Positions 9,407 to 18,055 of a DNA stretch of 64,000 nt are shown here, in pieces. The notes under the pieces are model-generated. The model did not search any database and was not told the origin of the DNA. It was given only the letters and a program-made list of their open reading frames with translations. The position numbers and the translations under genes are program-made. Positions within the stretch are counted from its first letter, which is position 1. Each line of letters opens with the position of its first letter. The stretch is from Peptoniphilus_E sp964345555 (GTDB lineage Bacteria; Bacillota; Clostridia; Tissierellales; Peptoniphilaceae), in the NCBI GenBank assembly GCA_964345555.1, contig CAYFRD010000001.1, forward strand, positions 1 through 64,000. The letters run 5' to 3'.

Positions 9407-9623
9407 ATTTTCTCCTTATTCATAATTAAATTATAATAAAACTTTCAGTTCATTTTAATATATTAACTTCCTCGCTATAATTAAAATTTATATATTACTT
9501 TCTAATCCAAAAATATTAAACTATCAAGTGTTTCAGTTTCGGGAAATATTCTATCTTTATGCTTCTATCAAATTCAAAAAATCTTTTTATATATTGACCT
9601 CATACAATCGCTCTATATTCCAT

Positions 9624-10220
9624 CTATAAAATATATGTGGATATAATTCCCTGAACCAGTCCTATGATAAATCCCATTACCAATCCCAAAAACTCTATGG
9701 CTCTAAGTTCTCTGCTCGCCACCTTGAGCACCAATTCCTCTATTGTGCTGAGATCCAATTCATTTATCTTGTTCTCAATGAGGGTGGCTACGTCCATTTT
9801 CTCCCTGATTTGCGTCTGTGCAACTCCTTTGAATTCTTCGAATATCTTGGGAGCTTCCTTGTTCATTTTTCCATCCACAGCTTTTATAAGCATATTTCTA
9901 AGGGCAGCCGGCAACAGTGTTGTATTCTCCTCTATTATGTTGTCCACTCTCCCTGAGATAAATTTTGCAAATTCCTTTTCATCTTCTCTGCTTATCAACT
10001 GGTCGATTAAATCTTCTCTGTCCAGCAGATCATCCCTGACCAAAAGGCTGAACTTCTTCGCAAGATCTCCTTTACGCTTAGGTATCAGTCCCTGAAATAA
10101 AAAGGGTCCGAACTTTATCGGCTCGAAAGGTCTGAAAATACTCTTTACCGCCAATATATTGGTTATATATCCTATAAGTGCGCTTATTATCGCAATAAAC
10201 AAAACTCGTACTAATTCCAT
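9624..10220 (-). CDS. DUF445 family membrane protein
   Basis: The 198-residue product matches the short form of DUF445 proteins. It has a hydrophobic N-terminus containing the conserved ALIGYITNILAVKSIFRPF segment, a charged helical middle with FQGLIPKRKGDLAKK, and a C-terminal hydrophobic helix (GLVMGFIIGLVQGIIS). The ends are thus probably membrane-embedded around a cytoplasmic or coiled middle. Function is not known; some relatives are linked to sporulation. I chose the ATG at 10220, preceded by AAAGGAG, over the upstream in-frame start. It follows the AmmeMemoRadiSam genes in the same direction with a 57-base gap. Confidence 0.82.
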   Translation of the reverse strand: MELVRVLFIAIISALIGYITNILAVKSIFRPFEPIKFGPFLFQGLIPKRKGDLAKKFSLLVRDDLLDREDLIDQLISREDEKEFAKFISGRVDNIIEENTTLLPAALRNMLIKAVDGKMNKEAPKIFEEFKGVAQTQIREKMDVATLIENKINELDLSTIEELVLKVASRELRAIEFLGLVMGFIIGLVQGIISTYIL

Positions 10221-10277
10221 ATTTCTCCTTTGCAATCCTTTTAAAACTCATCTGCGGAGACAATTATACAACATTCA

Positions 10278-11105
10278 TTATATATTCCCAAGTATTACTC
10301 TGTTTAAATATTTTTCCGCTATTTTCTCAAAATAAATCATCAATTCAATATCCGTGGGCGGTTCAGTATACTTGTACCTGGGAAAGTATCTCGTGATGTG
10401 TAGAGGTATGTCCCTGTCTAAAGATGCTAAGAATTCCACTTCTCTCACGAATTCCTCCAAATTGTCGGATATGCCCGGCACTATAAGTGTGGTAATCTCC
10501 ACATGGGATTTTTCCGTCGTTTTTCTGATAGTGTTCAAGACCGTTTTTAAATCGCCGCCCATCTTCCTGTACTTATCTTCCGAAAAAGCTTTTAAATCTA
10601 TATTCCATGCATCTACAAAGGGTAACAATTTTTGCAAATACCTGTCGTTTATTTGACCGTTCGATACCAACACGATTCGCAACTCTTCTTCGGAAGCGAG
10701 TTTCGCCGTGTCCAGTATATATTCGTAATTCAAAAGTGGTTCATTGTATGTGAAAGCAATGCCTATGTTGCCGTCTTTTTCGTAATTTTTTGCGATGTTT
10801 ATTAACCTTTCAGGAGAAACTTCTTCAAAGGGATAATCTTTCAATCCCGCTCTCGATATCTCGTGATTTTGACAAAATTCACATGCCATATTACAGCCGA
10901 AGGAACCCACGGATAAGATATTGCTTCCCGGACAGAAGAAATTAAGCGGTTTTTTCTCTATGGGATCTAAACCCAGCGCCAAAATCTTCCCATAGTTTAA
11001 GGAAATTATTCTTGATCCGTCGTTTTTTCTCGTCTTGCAAAAACCCACTTCATTTTTCTTGATTTTACAGTATCGCGGGCATAAATCGCATATCAAGTTA
11101 CTCAT
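10278..11105 (-). CDS. amrS: AmmeMemoRadiSam system radical SAM enzyme
   Basis: The 275-residue product is the radical SAM component of the uncharacterised AmmeMemoRadiSam system. It carries the CNMACEFC motif (CxxxCxxC) for the [4Fe-4S] cluster that cleaves S-adenosylmethionine. Before it is a cysteine-rich N-terminus (CDLCPRYCKI, GFCKTR) shared with PflA-like activases, and after it come FTYNEPLL and ITRYFPRYKYTEPPT, typical of the family. Its ATG overlaps the stop of the preceding amrB-amrA fusion by eight bases, with GAGGTGG as ribosome binding site, so the two are translationally coupled. The reaction and substrate remain unknown. Confidence 0.9.
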   Translation of the reverse strand: MSNLICDLCPRYCKIKKNEVGFCKTRKNDGSRIISLNYGKILALGLDPIEKKPLNFFCPGSNILSVGSFGCNMACEFCQNHEISRAGLKDYPFEEVSPERLINIAKNYEKDGNIGIAFTYNEPLLNYEYILDTAKLASEEELRIVLVSNGQINDRYLQKLLPFVDAWNIDLKAFSEDKYRKMGGDLKTVLNTIRKTTEKSHVEITTLIVPGISDNLEEFVREVEFLASLDRDIPLHITRYFPRYKYTEPPTDIELMIYFEKIAEKYLNRVILGNI

Positions 11106-12402
11106 GACGCACCACCTCAAATCTCTCGAGAGAATAATTTTCTTCCTTGGATATTCCGGCCTTTCTTAGAGCTATGGAAACCTGTGTTTCCACATCGTCG
11201 ACACCTTCAAGATCAGGCAACAGAAGTCCTCTTTTTCTTCCATAGGTAACTATGACTCCGTACTTTTTGACATCAAGCATAGAAATATCATCGATTTTTT
11301 CCGCTTCACCCAGCACATCTACGGAAATTTTCAAATTCTCAAGTTCTTCTTCTCTCACAGGATAAAATCTCGGATCTTCCGTAGAAGAACTTATCGCATT
11401 GTGCATTACTTCCTCTCCCACGCAATCAGACGTAGGAGCAATGGTTCCTATGCAGCCTCTAAGCTCTGAGTTTTCATGAATGCTCACGAAAACTCCCGCC
11501 CTCTTTGCCCTTAATTCCTCGGGCATTTCTTCGTAAATTTTTTCCAGACTTTCTCTATCTCCCCTGACATAACTTTCTATGGTATCTCTCGCAAGTTTCA
11601 CATAAATATCCTCTTGAGGTGTGAAAGAAAAAGCTCCATATCCTACACCGAAAGGTCCTTCATAGGATAGTTTCTCAGCTTTTACCTTTACCCTGTCAAA
11701 TATTCCGGCCATTATATCAAAGGATTTTATACCGCATTGGGCAGCTTTTTCTATTAAGTTCTCCGGGAATTCAATCAAAGATTTAAAATCCGCTTTCTCC
11801 AGAGTCTCAATGATTTTTTCGTCAAATAGAGGCCCTTCCGCCCTATATCCATAGGGGCCATCCTCCTTTAATACATGAGACAAATCTCCGGACGCTATGT
11901 AGACAACACGTCTATTTAACTCATCTACGGATTTTTTTACCGCTTTTCCCAAATCACAATGAACTTCTGCCGGCAATGCTGAGATGCCCAACCTCACAAT
12001 TTTATAGTCCCTATATTTTTCATTGATAAACCTGATCGGTATTAAACTTCCATGATCAAGCTCTCTTGATTCTTCAACAGGTGACGCCATCGGTGCCGAG
12101 TAGAAATTATCCTTTATTTTAAGAACTAATTCCTCGTCATAGATCACGGACTCCTCTACTCCTCCGATACCGAAGTCAGACAAATCTCCCTCGGCACTTT
12201 GCCCTCCTCCTATGAAAAACCCGTCCCTGTAGGCAGGCGCATGAGGCGATGAAATAATAATCACTTCCGGCTTTAATTTTGCTATTTCCTCCGCAACTTT
12301 TTTAAAAGAATTTGCAGTCTTCTCGATCTTCTTCTCTTCTCCTCGACCCACTTCCGGCAAGATAATCGGCGGATGCGGAAGAACATATCCTCTTAAAATC
12401 AT
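11098..12402 (-). CDS. AmmeMemoRadiSam proteins B (Memo) and A (AMMECR1) fused in one chain
   Basis: The 434-residue chain has an N-terminal Memo-type domain (about 1-260; HPPIILPEVG, IIISSPHAP, ASGDLSHVL, similar to class III extradiol dioxygenase folds) and a C-terminal AMMECR1 domain (about 265-434; GVFVSIHENSELRGCIGT, EDPRFYPV, GRKRGLLLPDLEGVD). In many genomes these are separate genes; here they are fused and overlap the radical SAM gene, which supports one working complex. The function is unknown. AMMECR1 has a suspected RNA- or nucleotide-related role and Memo resembles a metal-dependent redox enzyme. GGTGGTGAT precedes the ATG. A 22-bp palindrome over a candidate -35 lies 47 bases upstream. 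Confidence 0.92.
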   Translation of the reverse strand: MILRGYVLPHPPIILPEVGRGEEKKIEKTANSFKKVAEEIAKLKPEVIIISSPHAPAYRDGFFIGGGQSAEGDLSDFGIGGVEESVIYDEELVLKIKDNFYSAPMASPVEESRELDHGSLIPIRFINEKYRDYKIVRLGISALPAEVHCDLGKAVKKSVDELNRRVVYIASGDLSHVLKEDGPYGYRAEGPLFDEKIIETLEKADFKSLIEFPENLIEKAAQCGIKSFDIMAGIFDRVKVKAEKLSYEGPFGVGYGAFSFTPQEDIYVKLARDTIESYVRGDRESLEKIYEEMPEELRAKRAGVFVSIHENSELRGCIGTIAPTSDCVGEEVMHNAISSSTEDPRFYPVREEELENLKISVDVLGEAEKIDDISMLDVKKYGVIVTYGRKRGLLLPDLEGVDDVETQVSIALRKAGISKEENYSLERFEVVRHE

Positions 12403-12428
12403 AATATCACCACCCTTTATTGTTAATA

Positions 12429-12470
12429 GTTATACCCATAGAAAAAGAAAGACAGTCAATTGACTGTCTT
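12429..12470 (-). promoter_or_regulatory. Promoter with perfect 22-bp palindrome upstream of the amrB-amrA/amrS operon
   Basis: AAGACAGTCAATTGACTGTCTT (12449-12470) reads identically on both strands and contains a TTGACT -35 candidate (12454-12459). A TATAAC -10 candidate sits at 12429-12434 with a 19-bp spacer, wider than the optimum. Neither flanking transcript ends here, so a terminator role is unlikely. Confidence 0.5.
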
Positions 12471-12593
12471 AGGATAAAAATTTATTTATTATTTAAAGTT
12501 TAAATTCTGATTTTTATGACAAGTGAGATTTAAACCTTTGTTTTTTATTAAACCATTATTTTTCTATTTTCAAAATAAATTTTACTATTGATA

Positions 12594-12621
12594 TTCAAAA
12601 AAATAAATTCTGTGTTACAAT
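12594..12621 (+). promoter_or_regulatory. Extended -10 promoter of tRNA-Thr
   Basis: TGTTACAAT (an extended -10 of the TGnTANAAT form, hexamer 12616-12621) with a weak TTCAAA -35 16 bp upstream. The tRNA begins eight bases after the -10. Confidence 0.6.
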
Positions 12622-12629
12622 ATTTTTAT

Positions 12630-12705
12630 GCTGTTGTGGCTCAGATGGTAGAGCAATTGATTCGTAATCAATAGGTCGCGGGTTCAAGTCCCGCCAACAG
12701 CTCCA
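12630..12705 (+). tRNA. tRNA-Thr (CGT anticodon)
   Basis: Cloverleaf: acceptor GCTGTTG with CAACAGC, D arm GCTC/GAGC, anticodon stem ATTGA/TCAAT with loop TTCGTAA giving anticodon CGT (reads ACG), T arm GCGGG/CCCGC with TTCAAGT loop, and an encoded CCA. Confidence 0.96.
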
Positions 12706-12721
12706 ACCCTTGAACTCATTT

Positions 12722-13369
12722 TCACGCTTTACTCATTCGTTTCATCGTGTCTAAAATATTCTCATGTTCCAAATTTTTCACATCGAAAGAAAACATATTA
12801 AATACTATTTGAACAAAAACTCCACCCAGCACGGAACTTATTATTGTCCCTATTCCAAAACTTCCGCCGAGCATTATGCCTACGACCACAGCCATTACAT
12901 CAACTATTGACTTTGTATATCCCATTTTCATCTTCCATTTTTTGGACAACGCTATGGAAAGAGAATCTCTGGGGCCGCTGCCGAAGCCCGGTTTTATGTA
13001 GTAATAGGTGGCAAATCCTATGATTATCATTCCCAAGAACAAAAACAGAATCTTCATAGGCAATGTATCGGGTACGGTGAATATGCCCGTGTTTATGTTC
13101 AACTGCAAAAATCCCCCTATTAATGTGGAGTTAAATATGGTGCCTATGCCGAAAGGCTCTCCCATAGCCACAGCAACAAATATTATTACTATGGATACGA
13201 TTACATTTACTATTCCTATGCCGATGCCTGTGTGCAGTGTTATGCCGCCGTGAAACACGTTCCACGGATCCATTCCCAGCCCGTTATATACGTAAAAGGT
13301 AAGTCCCAAACCATATAGATAACAGCCGAATACAAGATATACGATTCTCTTTAAAAAGTTTTTATCCAT
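12722..13369 (-). CDS. YczE/YyaS/YitT-family membrane protein
   Basis: The 215-residue product has about five hydrophobic segments. It carries the family segments YGLGLTFYVYNGLGMDPWNVF near the N-terminus and KPGFGSGPRDSLSIALSKK in the middle, followed by the repeated GGSFGIGTIISSVLGG type of glycine-rich helix. B. subtilis YczE is linked to surfactin production, but no transport substrate is established for the family. An earlier GEPFGIGTIFNSTLIGG segment mirrors the C-terminal one, suggesting an internal duplication. It is convergent with tRNA-Thr, whose CCA end lies 16 bases from its stop. Confidence 0.85.
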   Translation of the reverse strand: MDKNFLKRIVYLVFGCYLYGLGLTFYVYNGLGMDPWNVFHGGITLHTGIGIGIVNVIVSIVIIFVAVAMGEPFGIGTIFNSTLIGGFLQLNINTGIFTVPDTLPMKILFLFLGMIIIGFATYYYIKPGFGSGPRDSLSIALSKKWKMKMGYTKSIVDVMAVVVGIMLGGSFGIGTIISSVLGGVFVQIVFNMFSFDVKNLEHENILDTMKRMSKA

Positions 13370-13530
13370 GTGAATTCCTCTCCATGTAAAATTATAAATT
13401 AATTATAATATAAAACCTTTGTAAAATCTTAAATTTCTGAAGAAATGAATTAAATATTGAATATATGTCGTTTTTCACTGTTGAATATCTAAAAAAATCT
13501 CAAGTTTAAATGGATATATTTTTCATATGA

Positions 13531-13563
13531 AAAGCCTGCTCCCATTGTATAGGTACAGGCTTT
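13531..13563 (-). terminator. Terminator of htrA
   Basis: AAAGCCTG/CAGGCTTT arms around a 17-base loop, followed by TTTTC on the minus strand, 13 bases after the htrA stop. Confidence 0.7.
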
Positions 13564-13576
13564 AAAAATATTCTAT

Positions 13577-14830
13577 TTAGTTTTGTATATCTCTTTGAGC
13601 TTCAGGATCAGATTCCACTGAATAGTCGGAGAAAGTAAGTTCCAATTCCTTTTCCTGTCCGTTCCTTATGATCTTCACTTTTATGGTTTCTCCCGGGGAG
13701 TATTTGTACATTATGCTTTGCATGCTCATTATTCCCGTGATGTCGTCATTGCCTATTTTGACTATTACATCTCCCACTTCTATACCGGCAGCCTTTGCAG
13801 GCGAGTTTTCATATACTTTAAATATAAATACTCCTTTGTCCACACTTAATTTTTGACCTAGATATTTTTCCGCTCCTTCTACATCCACGGACAGTACACC
13901 TAATGATATTGGTTTGTATTCTCCCGTTTCCAGTATTTGGTCTATCATGGGTTTTACAAAATTAATGGGTATGGCAAATCCCATTCCCTCTGCGGTGTTT
14001 ACCTTCACAGTGTTTATACCTATTACTTCACCTTTTTCGTTGAGAAGAGGTCCGCCTGAGTTTCCTCCGTTTATTGATGCATCTGTTTGGATAAGACCCA
14101 CCATGTATCCGCCACCGTTTACTTGTCCTACATATCTGTCCAATCCGGAGATAATGCCTTGGCTGACTGAGTGTTGAAATGCCATGTCGATGGGATTACC
14201 TATGGCTATGGTTGTTTCTCCTATTTGTGCCGAATCGGAATCACCTAAGGTCGCAGGCACAAGTTTTTTATCGCCGGGTTCAATTTTAACTACAGCTATG
14301 TCTGCACCTGTTTCTACCCAGACCGGTTTGCCCTTGAAGGCTGTTCCGTCTTCTATTATAACAGTGCATTCACTTACCACTTGATTATTCATCTTTACGA
14401 CGTGGGCGTTGGTAAGAATGTATCCTTCTTCGTTTAGAATTATTCCCGATCCTGTGCCCGTAGTTTGCATCGGTCCGAAAAAGCTGTATGTTTCTCCTGT
14501 GGTAGTGATGCCCACAACAGATGGTATGGCTTTTTTAGCGACAGCTGTCGCCACATTTACATCACCCTTTGTACTGATGGTTATGGCCTGGTTGTTTTCC
14601 GCCGAGGGTTGATCGCTATTTGAAACATTGTCCATCAACAGCACATTGGTTATTGCAGAGCCTATAACTCCTCCCAGTATTGAGAAAACAAGTGCCATCA
14701 CTATCCAAGACTTACCTGATTTCTTTTTGTTTTTTCTATTATATTGATTGTAACCGTCATTATATTGTGTATCATATCGGTCTTCATATTCAAATCTTTG
14801 AACTTCGTTTTCATTTTCCTTTTCAAACAA
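13577..14830 (-). CDS. HtrA/DegP-like serine protease with PDZ domain
   Basis: The 417-residue product is a membrane-anchored trypsin-fold protease for extracytoplasmic protein quality control. A polar Asn/Tyr/Asp-rich cytoplasmic tail (1-40) precedes one transmembrane helix (about 42-66). The protease domain holds the triad His143 (NAHVV), Asp177 (GADIAVV) and Ser258 (GGNSGGPLL). One PDZ domain follows (about 310-400; GVFIFKVYENSPAKAAGI, GDVIVKIGNDDI). This is the layout of B. subtilis HtrA/YvtA. The start is TTG with GAGAGG upstream. It is monocistronic, ending at a hairpin terminator. Confidence 0.94.
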   Translation of the reverse strand: MFEKENENEVQRFEYEDRYDTQYNDGYNQYNRKNKKKSGKSWIVMALVFSILGGVIGSAITNVLLMDNVSNSDQPSAENNQAITISTKGDVNVATAVAKKAIPSVVGITTTGETYSFFGPMQTTGTGSGIILNEEGYILTNAHVVKMNNQVVSECTVIIEDGTAFKGKPVWVETGADIAVVKIEPGDKKLVPATLGDSDSAQIGETTIAIGNPIDMAFQHSVSQGIISGLDRYVGQVNGGGYMVGLIQTDASINGGNSGGPLLNEKGEVIGINTVKVNTAEGMGFAIPINFVKPMIDQILETGEYKPISLGVLSVDVEGAEKYLGQKLSVDKGVFIFKVYENSPAKAAGIEVGDVIVKIGNDDITGIMSMQSIMYKYSPGETIKVKIIRNGQEKELELTFSDYSVESDPEAQRDIQN

Positions 14831-14955
14831 TTTAATTACCTCTCTTTCCCTATTTCCTACATTATATATAAAGTTAATACCCTAATTGTGACACATTTAT
14901 GAAATTTTATTTTAAATTTGGTGAATTTTGGTATGAATATATAGAGGAGGTAATT

Positions 14956-15621
14956 ATGAAAATAACTTTTATTAAACACTCATGCTATACTGTTGAAACG
15001 GAAAATTATTATTTAGTATTTGATTATATAGGAGGAAATTTAAATATCCCCAAGGATAAAAAACTCGTGTTTTTTGTAAGCCACAGACATGCAGACCATT
15101 TCAGCGATAAAATATTTGATTACAATGCCGACATGTATGTAATATCAGATGATGTTAATTTCCATTGCAACGGCAATGTTGCAATCATGGCACCTGATGA
15201 AGAAATTCACGCCCTGGGCTTGACCATAATCACCCACGGTTCCACCGATGAAGGTGTAAGTTTTTATGTAAATGTTGAAGATCAGGGGATAATTCATTCA
15301 GGAGATTTGAATTATTGGATGTGGGATCACTACACAAAGACGGATATTTTGGAAATGGACAGATGGTTTAAGTCCGAAGTGGATAAGTTCAAAAGCTATG
15401 ATACTTCTGTGGTAATGATGCCCGTAGATCCAAGGCTTAAAGAATACTACGATTTAACAGCAGACTACTTTTTGCAAAATATTGAGGCAGATCACTTTTT
15501 CCCCATGCATATGTGGGAGAATTTCGATATTTCAAGGAGATTAAAGGAAAAATATCAACACCAATATCCAAACAAAGAAATCCATATTGTGCAAGGAGAT
15601 GGAGAAATTTTTGAAATATAA
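14956..15621 (+). CDS. MBL-fold metallo-hydrolase
   Basis: The 221-residue product has the metallo-beta-lactamase fold signature HRHADH (in SHRHADHFSDKI) for two metal ions, plus histidines in GSTDEGVSF-flanking ITHG, in IIHSGDLNYW and in FFPMHMWENF near the C-terminus. It resembles small cytoplasmic MBL hydrolases of unknown substrate, near the UPF0173 group. I start it at the ATG at 14956 because of GAGGAGG just upstream, although the frame is open from 14899. It is convergent with pepD, and the two share a hairpin terminator. Confidence 0.85.
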   Translation: MKITFIKHSCYTVETENYYLVFDYIGGNLNIPKDKKLVFFVSHRHADHFSDKIFDYNADMYVISDDVNFHCNGNVAIMAPDEEIHALGLTIITHGSTDEGVSFYVNVEDQGIIHSGDLNYWMWDHYTKTDILEMDRWFKSEVDKFKSYDTSVVMMPVDPRLKEYYDLTADYFLQNIEADHFFPMHMWENFDISRRLKEKYQHQYPNKEIHIVQGDGEIFEI

Positions 15622-15685
15622 AACTTATAAAGTATTCTCTGTATCTTAAAAATAAAACAAATTAACTGCTGAATTTTAATATAAA

Positions 15686-15759
15686 AAAAGCCTTTGAATG
15701 AGTTAGTGTTTGGAGTAATTCTCAGTCTACGTAACCTAACTAAGGAATCAAAGGCTTTT
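15686..15759. terminator. Bidirectional terminator with long stem between MBL gene and pepD
   Basis: AAAAGCCTTTGA (15686-15697) pairs with TCAAAGGCTTTT (15748-15759); inside it GTTAG pairs with CTAAC. T runs exist on both strands. The 50-base interior is longer than usual for a terminator. Confidence 0.7.
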
Positions 15760-15791
15760 GTAATCTTATAAATTAAATATTTTAATTTCTA

Positions 15792-17222
15792 TTATTTTAA
15801 GTTTTCCAGTATTTTTTTAGTGAGTTCCCATGTGTTTTTTACGGATGAAATACTCACTCTTTCCAGAGGACTGTGCACGTCGTGCATATTCGGTCCGTAA
15901 GATACCATTTCACAGTTGGGAAGTGCTTGTTTCAGCATTCCGCATTCAAGTCCCGCGTGTATTGACGTGTAGATTGCTTCTTTTCCGAAGACTTCTTCAT
16001 AGGATTTAAGCGCTATATCTCTTAAGGGACTGTCTTTTTCAAAATGCCATGACGGATAGGTGTTAGATATTACAAACCTTGCATCGCATTTCTTCGACAA
16101 ATTTTTAAGAACTGCAACCATGTAGTCCAGTTTTGAATCGACTGAGGATCTCAGTGATGTTTCAATAAATATTTCCTTATCTCTTTGTTCAATGACTGCT
16201 ACATTCAGCGAAGACTCCACAAGTCCGTCGATATCCTTGGACATGGACATAACACCATCGGGCGACATCAATATATAATCTATTAAATTATTTGTGCTTT
16301 TCGCATCCATGCAGCTTTCCAATTCCACATCCATAAAGCTTATTTCAAAACCCGGTTCTTCAACTTCATATTCGTCTATTATATCCGATGCGATTTTTTC
16401 CATAGCCGCTCTTGCTCCGTCAAGTTTCTCCGTAAAAATTTCTGCATAAGCTTTTTGCGGAATTGCGTTTTGTTTAGTTCCTCCACTTATCTTGGCTATC
16501 TTGACATCGAAGATGTTTCTTCCTTCTTCAAGAATTCTGAATAAAACTTTGTTGGCATTTGCTCTTTGTTCATGTATGACTTGTCCTGAGTGTCCGCCTT
16601 TTAATCCTTCAATTAAAATGCCTATTCCCGTTTTTTTGCATTCTTCGACTTCATATTGGAAGTAAGTTTCAATAGTTGCTCCGCCTGCCGATGCTACGGT
16701 GAATATTCCTTCTTCTTCGGAATCTATGTTCAAAAGTCTGGTTCCCTTTAAAAGTTCCCCCTTAACTGCCGCCGCACCGTCCATAGTGGTTTCCTCTTGC
16801 GTAGTTATCAAAAGTTCAAGGGGCGGATGTTTTATTTCATCAGAATCCAAAATTGCAAGTCCGTAGGCAACCGCTATACCGTTGTCCGCTCCCAATGTTG
16901 TACCCTTCGCCTTTAGAAAATCTCCTTCAACTTCCAGTTCGATGGGATCCTTCTCAAAGTCGTGTTCAACACCTTCCGCCTTTACGCATACCATGTCCAT
17001 GTGCCCTTGAATTATCACGGGTTCTGAATTTTCAAATCCTTCCGTTGCCGGTTTCTTTATTATTACATTCCACAACTCATCTTGAAATACTTCCAATCCT
17101 CTGTCTTTGGCAAATTTCACCAAGTAGTCGGAAATTTCCTTTTCATTTCCGGATTCTCTTGGGATTTTCGTTATTTCATAAAATTTTTCAAATACTTCTT
17201 TCGGTTCTAAATTAAAATCCAT
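15792..17222 (-). CDS. pepD: Aminoacyl-histidine dipeptidase (PepD/carnosinase-like, M20 family)
   Basis: The 476-residue product cleaves Xaa-His and other dipeptides in the cytoplasm using two zinc ions. Motifs are the metal ligand HMDMVCVK (in IQGHMDMVC), the bridging Asp in LGADNGIAVAYGLA, the catalytic Glu pair in TTQEETTMDGA, LLNIDSEEEG, and the C-terminal SIHAGLECGML and GPNMHDVHSP. The length fits PepD rather than the shorter PepT. TTAGGAGG precedes the ATG. Supply of histidine from dipeptides would fit the histidine-degradation genes in this window, an inference only. Confidence 0.94.
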   Translation of the reverse strand: MDFNLEPKEVFEKFYEITKIPRESGNEKEISDYLVKFAKDRGLEVFQDELWNVIIKKPATEGFENSEPVIIQGHMDMVCVKAEGVEHDFEKDPIELEVEGDFLKAKGTTLGADNGIAVAYGLAILDSDEIKHPPLELLITTQEETTMDGAAAVKGELLKGTRLLNIDSEEEGIFTVASAGGATIETYFQYEVEECKKTGIGILIEGLKGGHSGQVIHEQRANANKVLFRILEEGRNIFDVKIAKISGGTKQNAIPQKAYAEIFTEKLDGARAAMEKIASDIIDEYEVEEPGFEISFMDVELESCMDAKSTNNLIDYILMSPDGVMSMSKDIDGLVESSLNVAVIEQRDKEIFIETSLRSSVDSKLDYMVAVLKNLSKKCDARFVISNTYPSWHFEKDSPLRDIALKSYEEVFGKEAIYTSIHAGLECGMLKQALPNCEMVSYGPNMHDVHSPLERVSISSVKNTWELTKKILENLK

Positions 17223-17348
17223 CAGTTCCTCCTAATTATTTATATTTAAATCTCATCTTTCATCTCTTCTCACTTCCATCTTATTGATTATGAAATTTAT
17301 TGTCAAGTTTATAAAATTTATGTTATTATTTGATTTAGGAGGGATTTT

Positions 17349-17999
17349 ATTAAAGGTTTAAAAGAATATTATGATTTGCCTGTTTTTGTCGGTTTCGTTA
17401 TTTTAAATACTTTATTTTTTTACCTGACCTATACCGCTGCAACTATCGAAGACTTTTCAAGTTATTTTATAATTAACGACAGTCTAACAATTGTAAGTAT
17501 AGTATATGTCATCTATGTCGTAGCACTTTTTATTTCAAAGAATCCCTTTTACAAAAGCAAGAGTTATGCCGCTCAACTATTGTTCTTTCTTCCTCTGCTA
17601 TCTTTAGCCGTAATTTTATACTTGAAAATAGATATAAAGAGAGATTTTATATTTACATCCTACATACTCTTATTGCTTCTTGCTATCTACAGATTCATCA
17701 AGTACAACGGTCAGTATATAGACCAAAAATACACCTCCGATTTCAAATATTTCAAAAATGCAAAATTAATCGAGTTTGTATATTTTGTGTTAATCTATGC
17801 CATGATCGCTCTTTTTCTCGTTGACAAACTCCTTTGGTCAATTGTTCCATTGCTTTTAGCAATCGGATTTGCAATATTTTCCAATCGCAAAAAATTAAAG
17901 ACAAAGCTGGACGATTTTAAATACGCCGGCCTTGTCTCCGTAACCATATATGCAATTATGGTCCTTCATGTGAATGTTATATTTTTCTCAGTGGTATAA
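17349..17999 (+). CDS. Hypothetical multi-pass membrane protein, probable ATT start
   Basis: I do not recognise this protein. It is about 216 residues with six or seven hydrophobic segments separated by short charged loops (KNPFYKSKSYA, KIDIKRD, YNGQYIDQKYTSD, FSNRKKLKTKLDD), so it should be an integral membrane protein. The only good ribosome binding site, AGGAGG at 17337-17342, serves an ATT codon at 17349 in frame with the protein. The first conventional start is a TTG at 17376 with no Shine-Dalgarno sequence. If TTG is used the product has 207 residues. The gene stands alone between the divergent pepD and the convergent degV. Confidence 0.65.
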   Translation: MKGLKEYYDLPVFVGFVILNTLFFYLTYTAATIEDFSSYFIINDSLTIVSIVYVIYVVALFISKNPFYKSKSYAAQLLFFLPLLSLAVILYLKIDIKRDFIFTSYILLLLLAIYRFIKYNGQYIDQKYTSDFKYFKNAKLIEFVYFVLIYAMIALFLVDKLLWSIVPLLLAIGFAIFSNRKKLKTKLDDFKYAGLVSVTIYAIMVLHVNVIFFSVV

Positions 18000-18055
18000 T
18001 GGATATTTATCCTCGCATATTTCACATACTTGAGAAACAGACTGCCCATTAAGAA

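Noticed and set aside
9500..9600. Minus-strand frame reading QYIKRFFEFDRSIKIEYFPK after the DUF445 gene
   Set aside because: Short, without a start codon served by a ribosome binding site, and interrupted by stops; too weak to call even as a remnant.
12449..12470. 22-bp palindrome as a terminator
   Set aside because: It lies between two transcripts that diverge from it (amr operon and tRNA-Thr), so no transcript ends there; an operator is more likely.
15686..15759. Long hairpin as a mobile miniature element
   Set aside because: It sits exactly between two convergent genes with T runs on both sides, so a bidirectional terminator explains it; no target-site duplication is visible.
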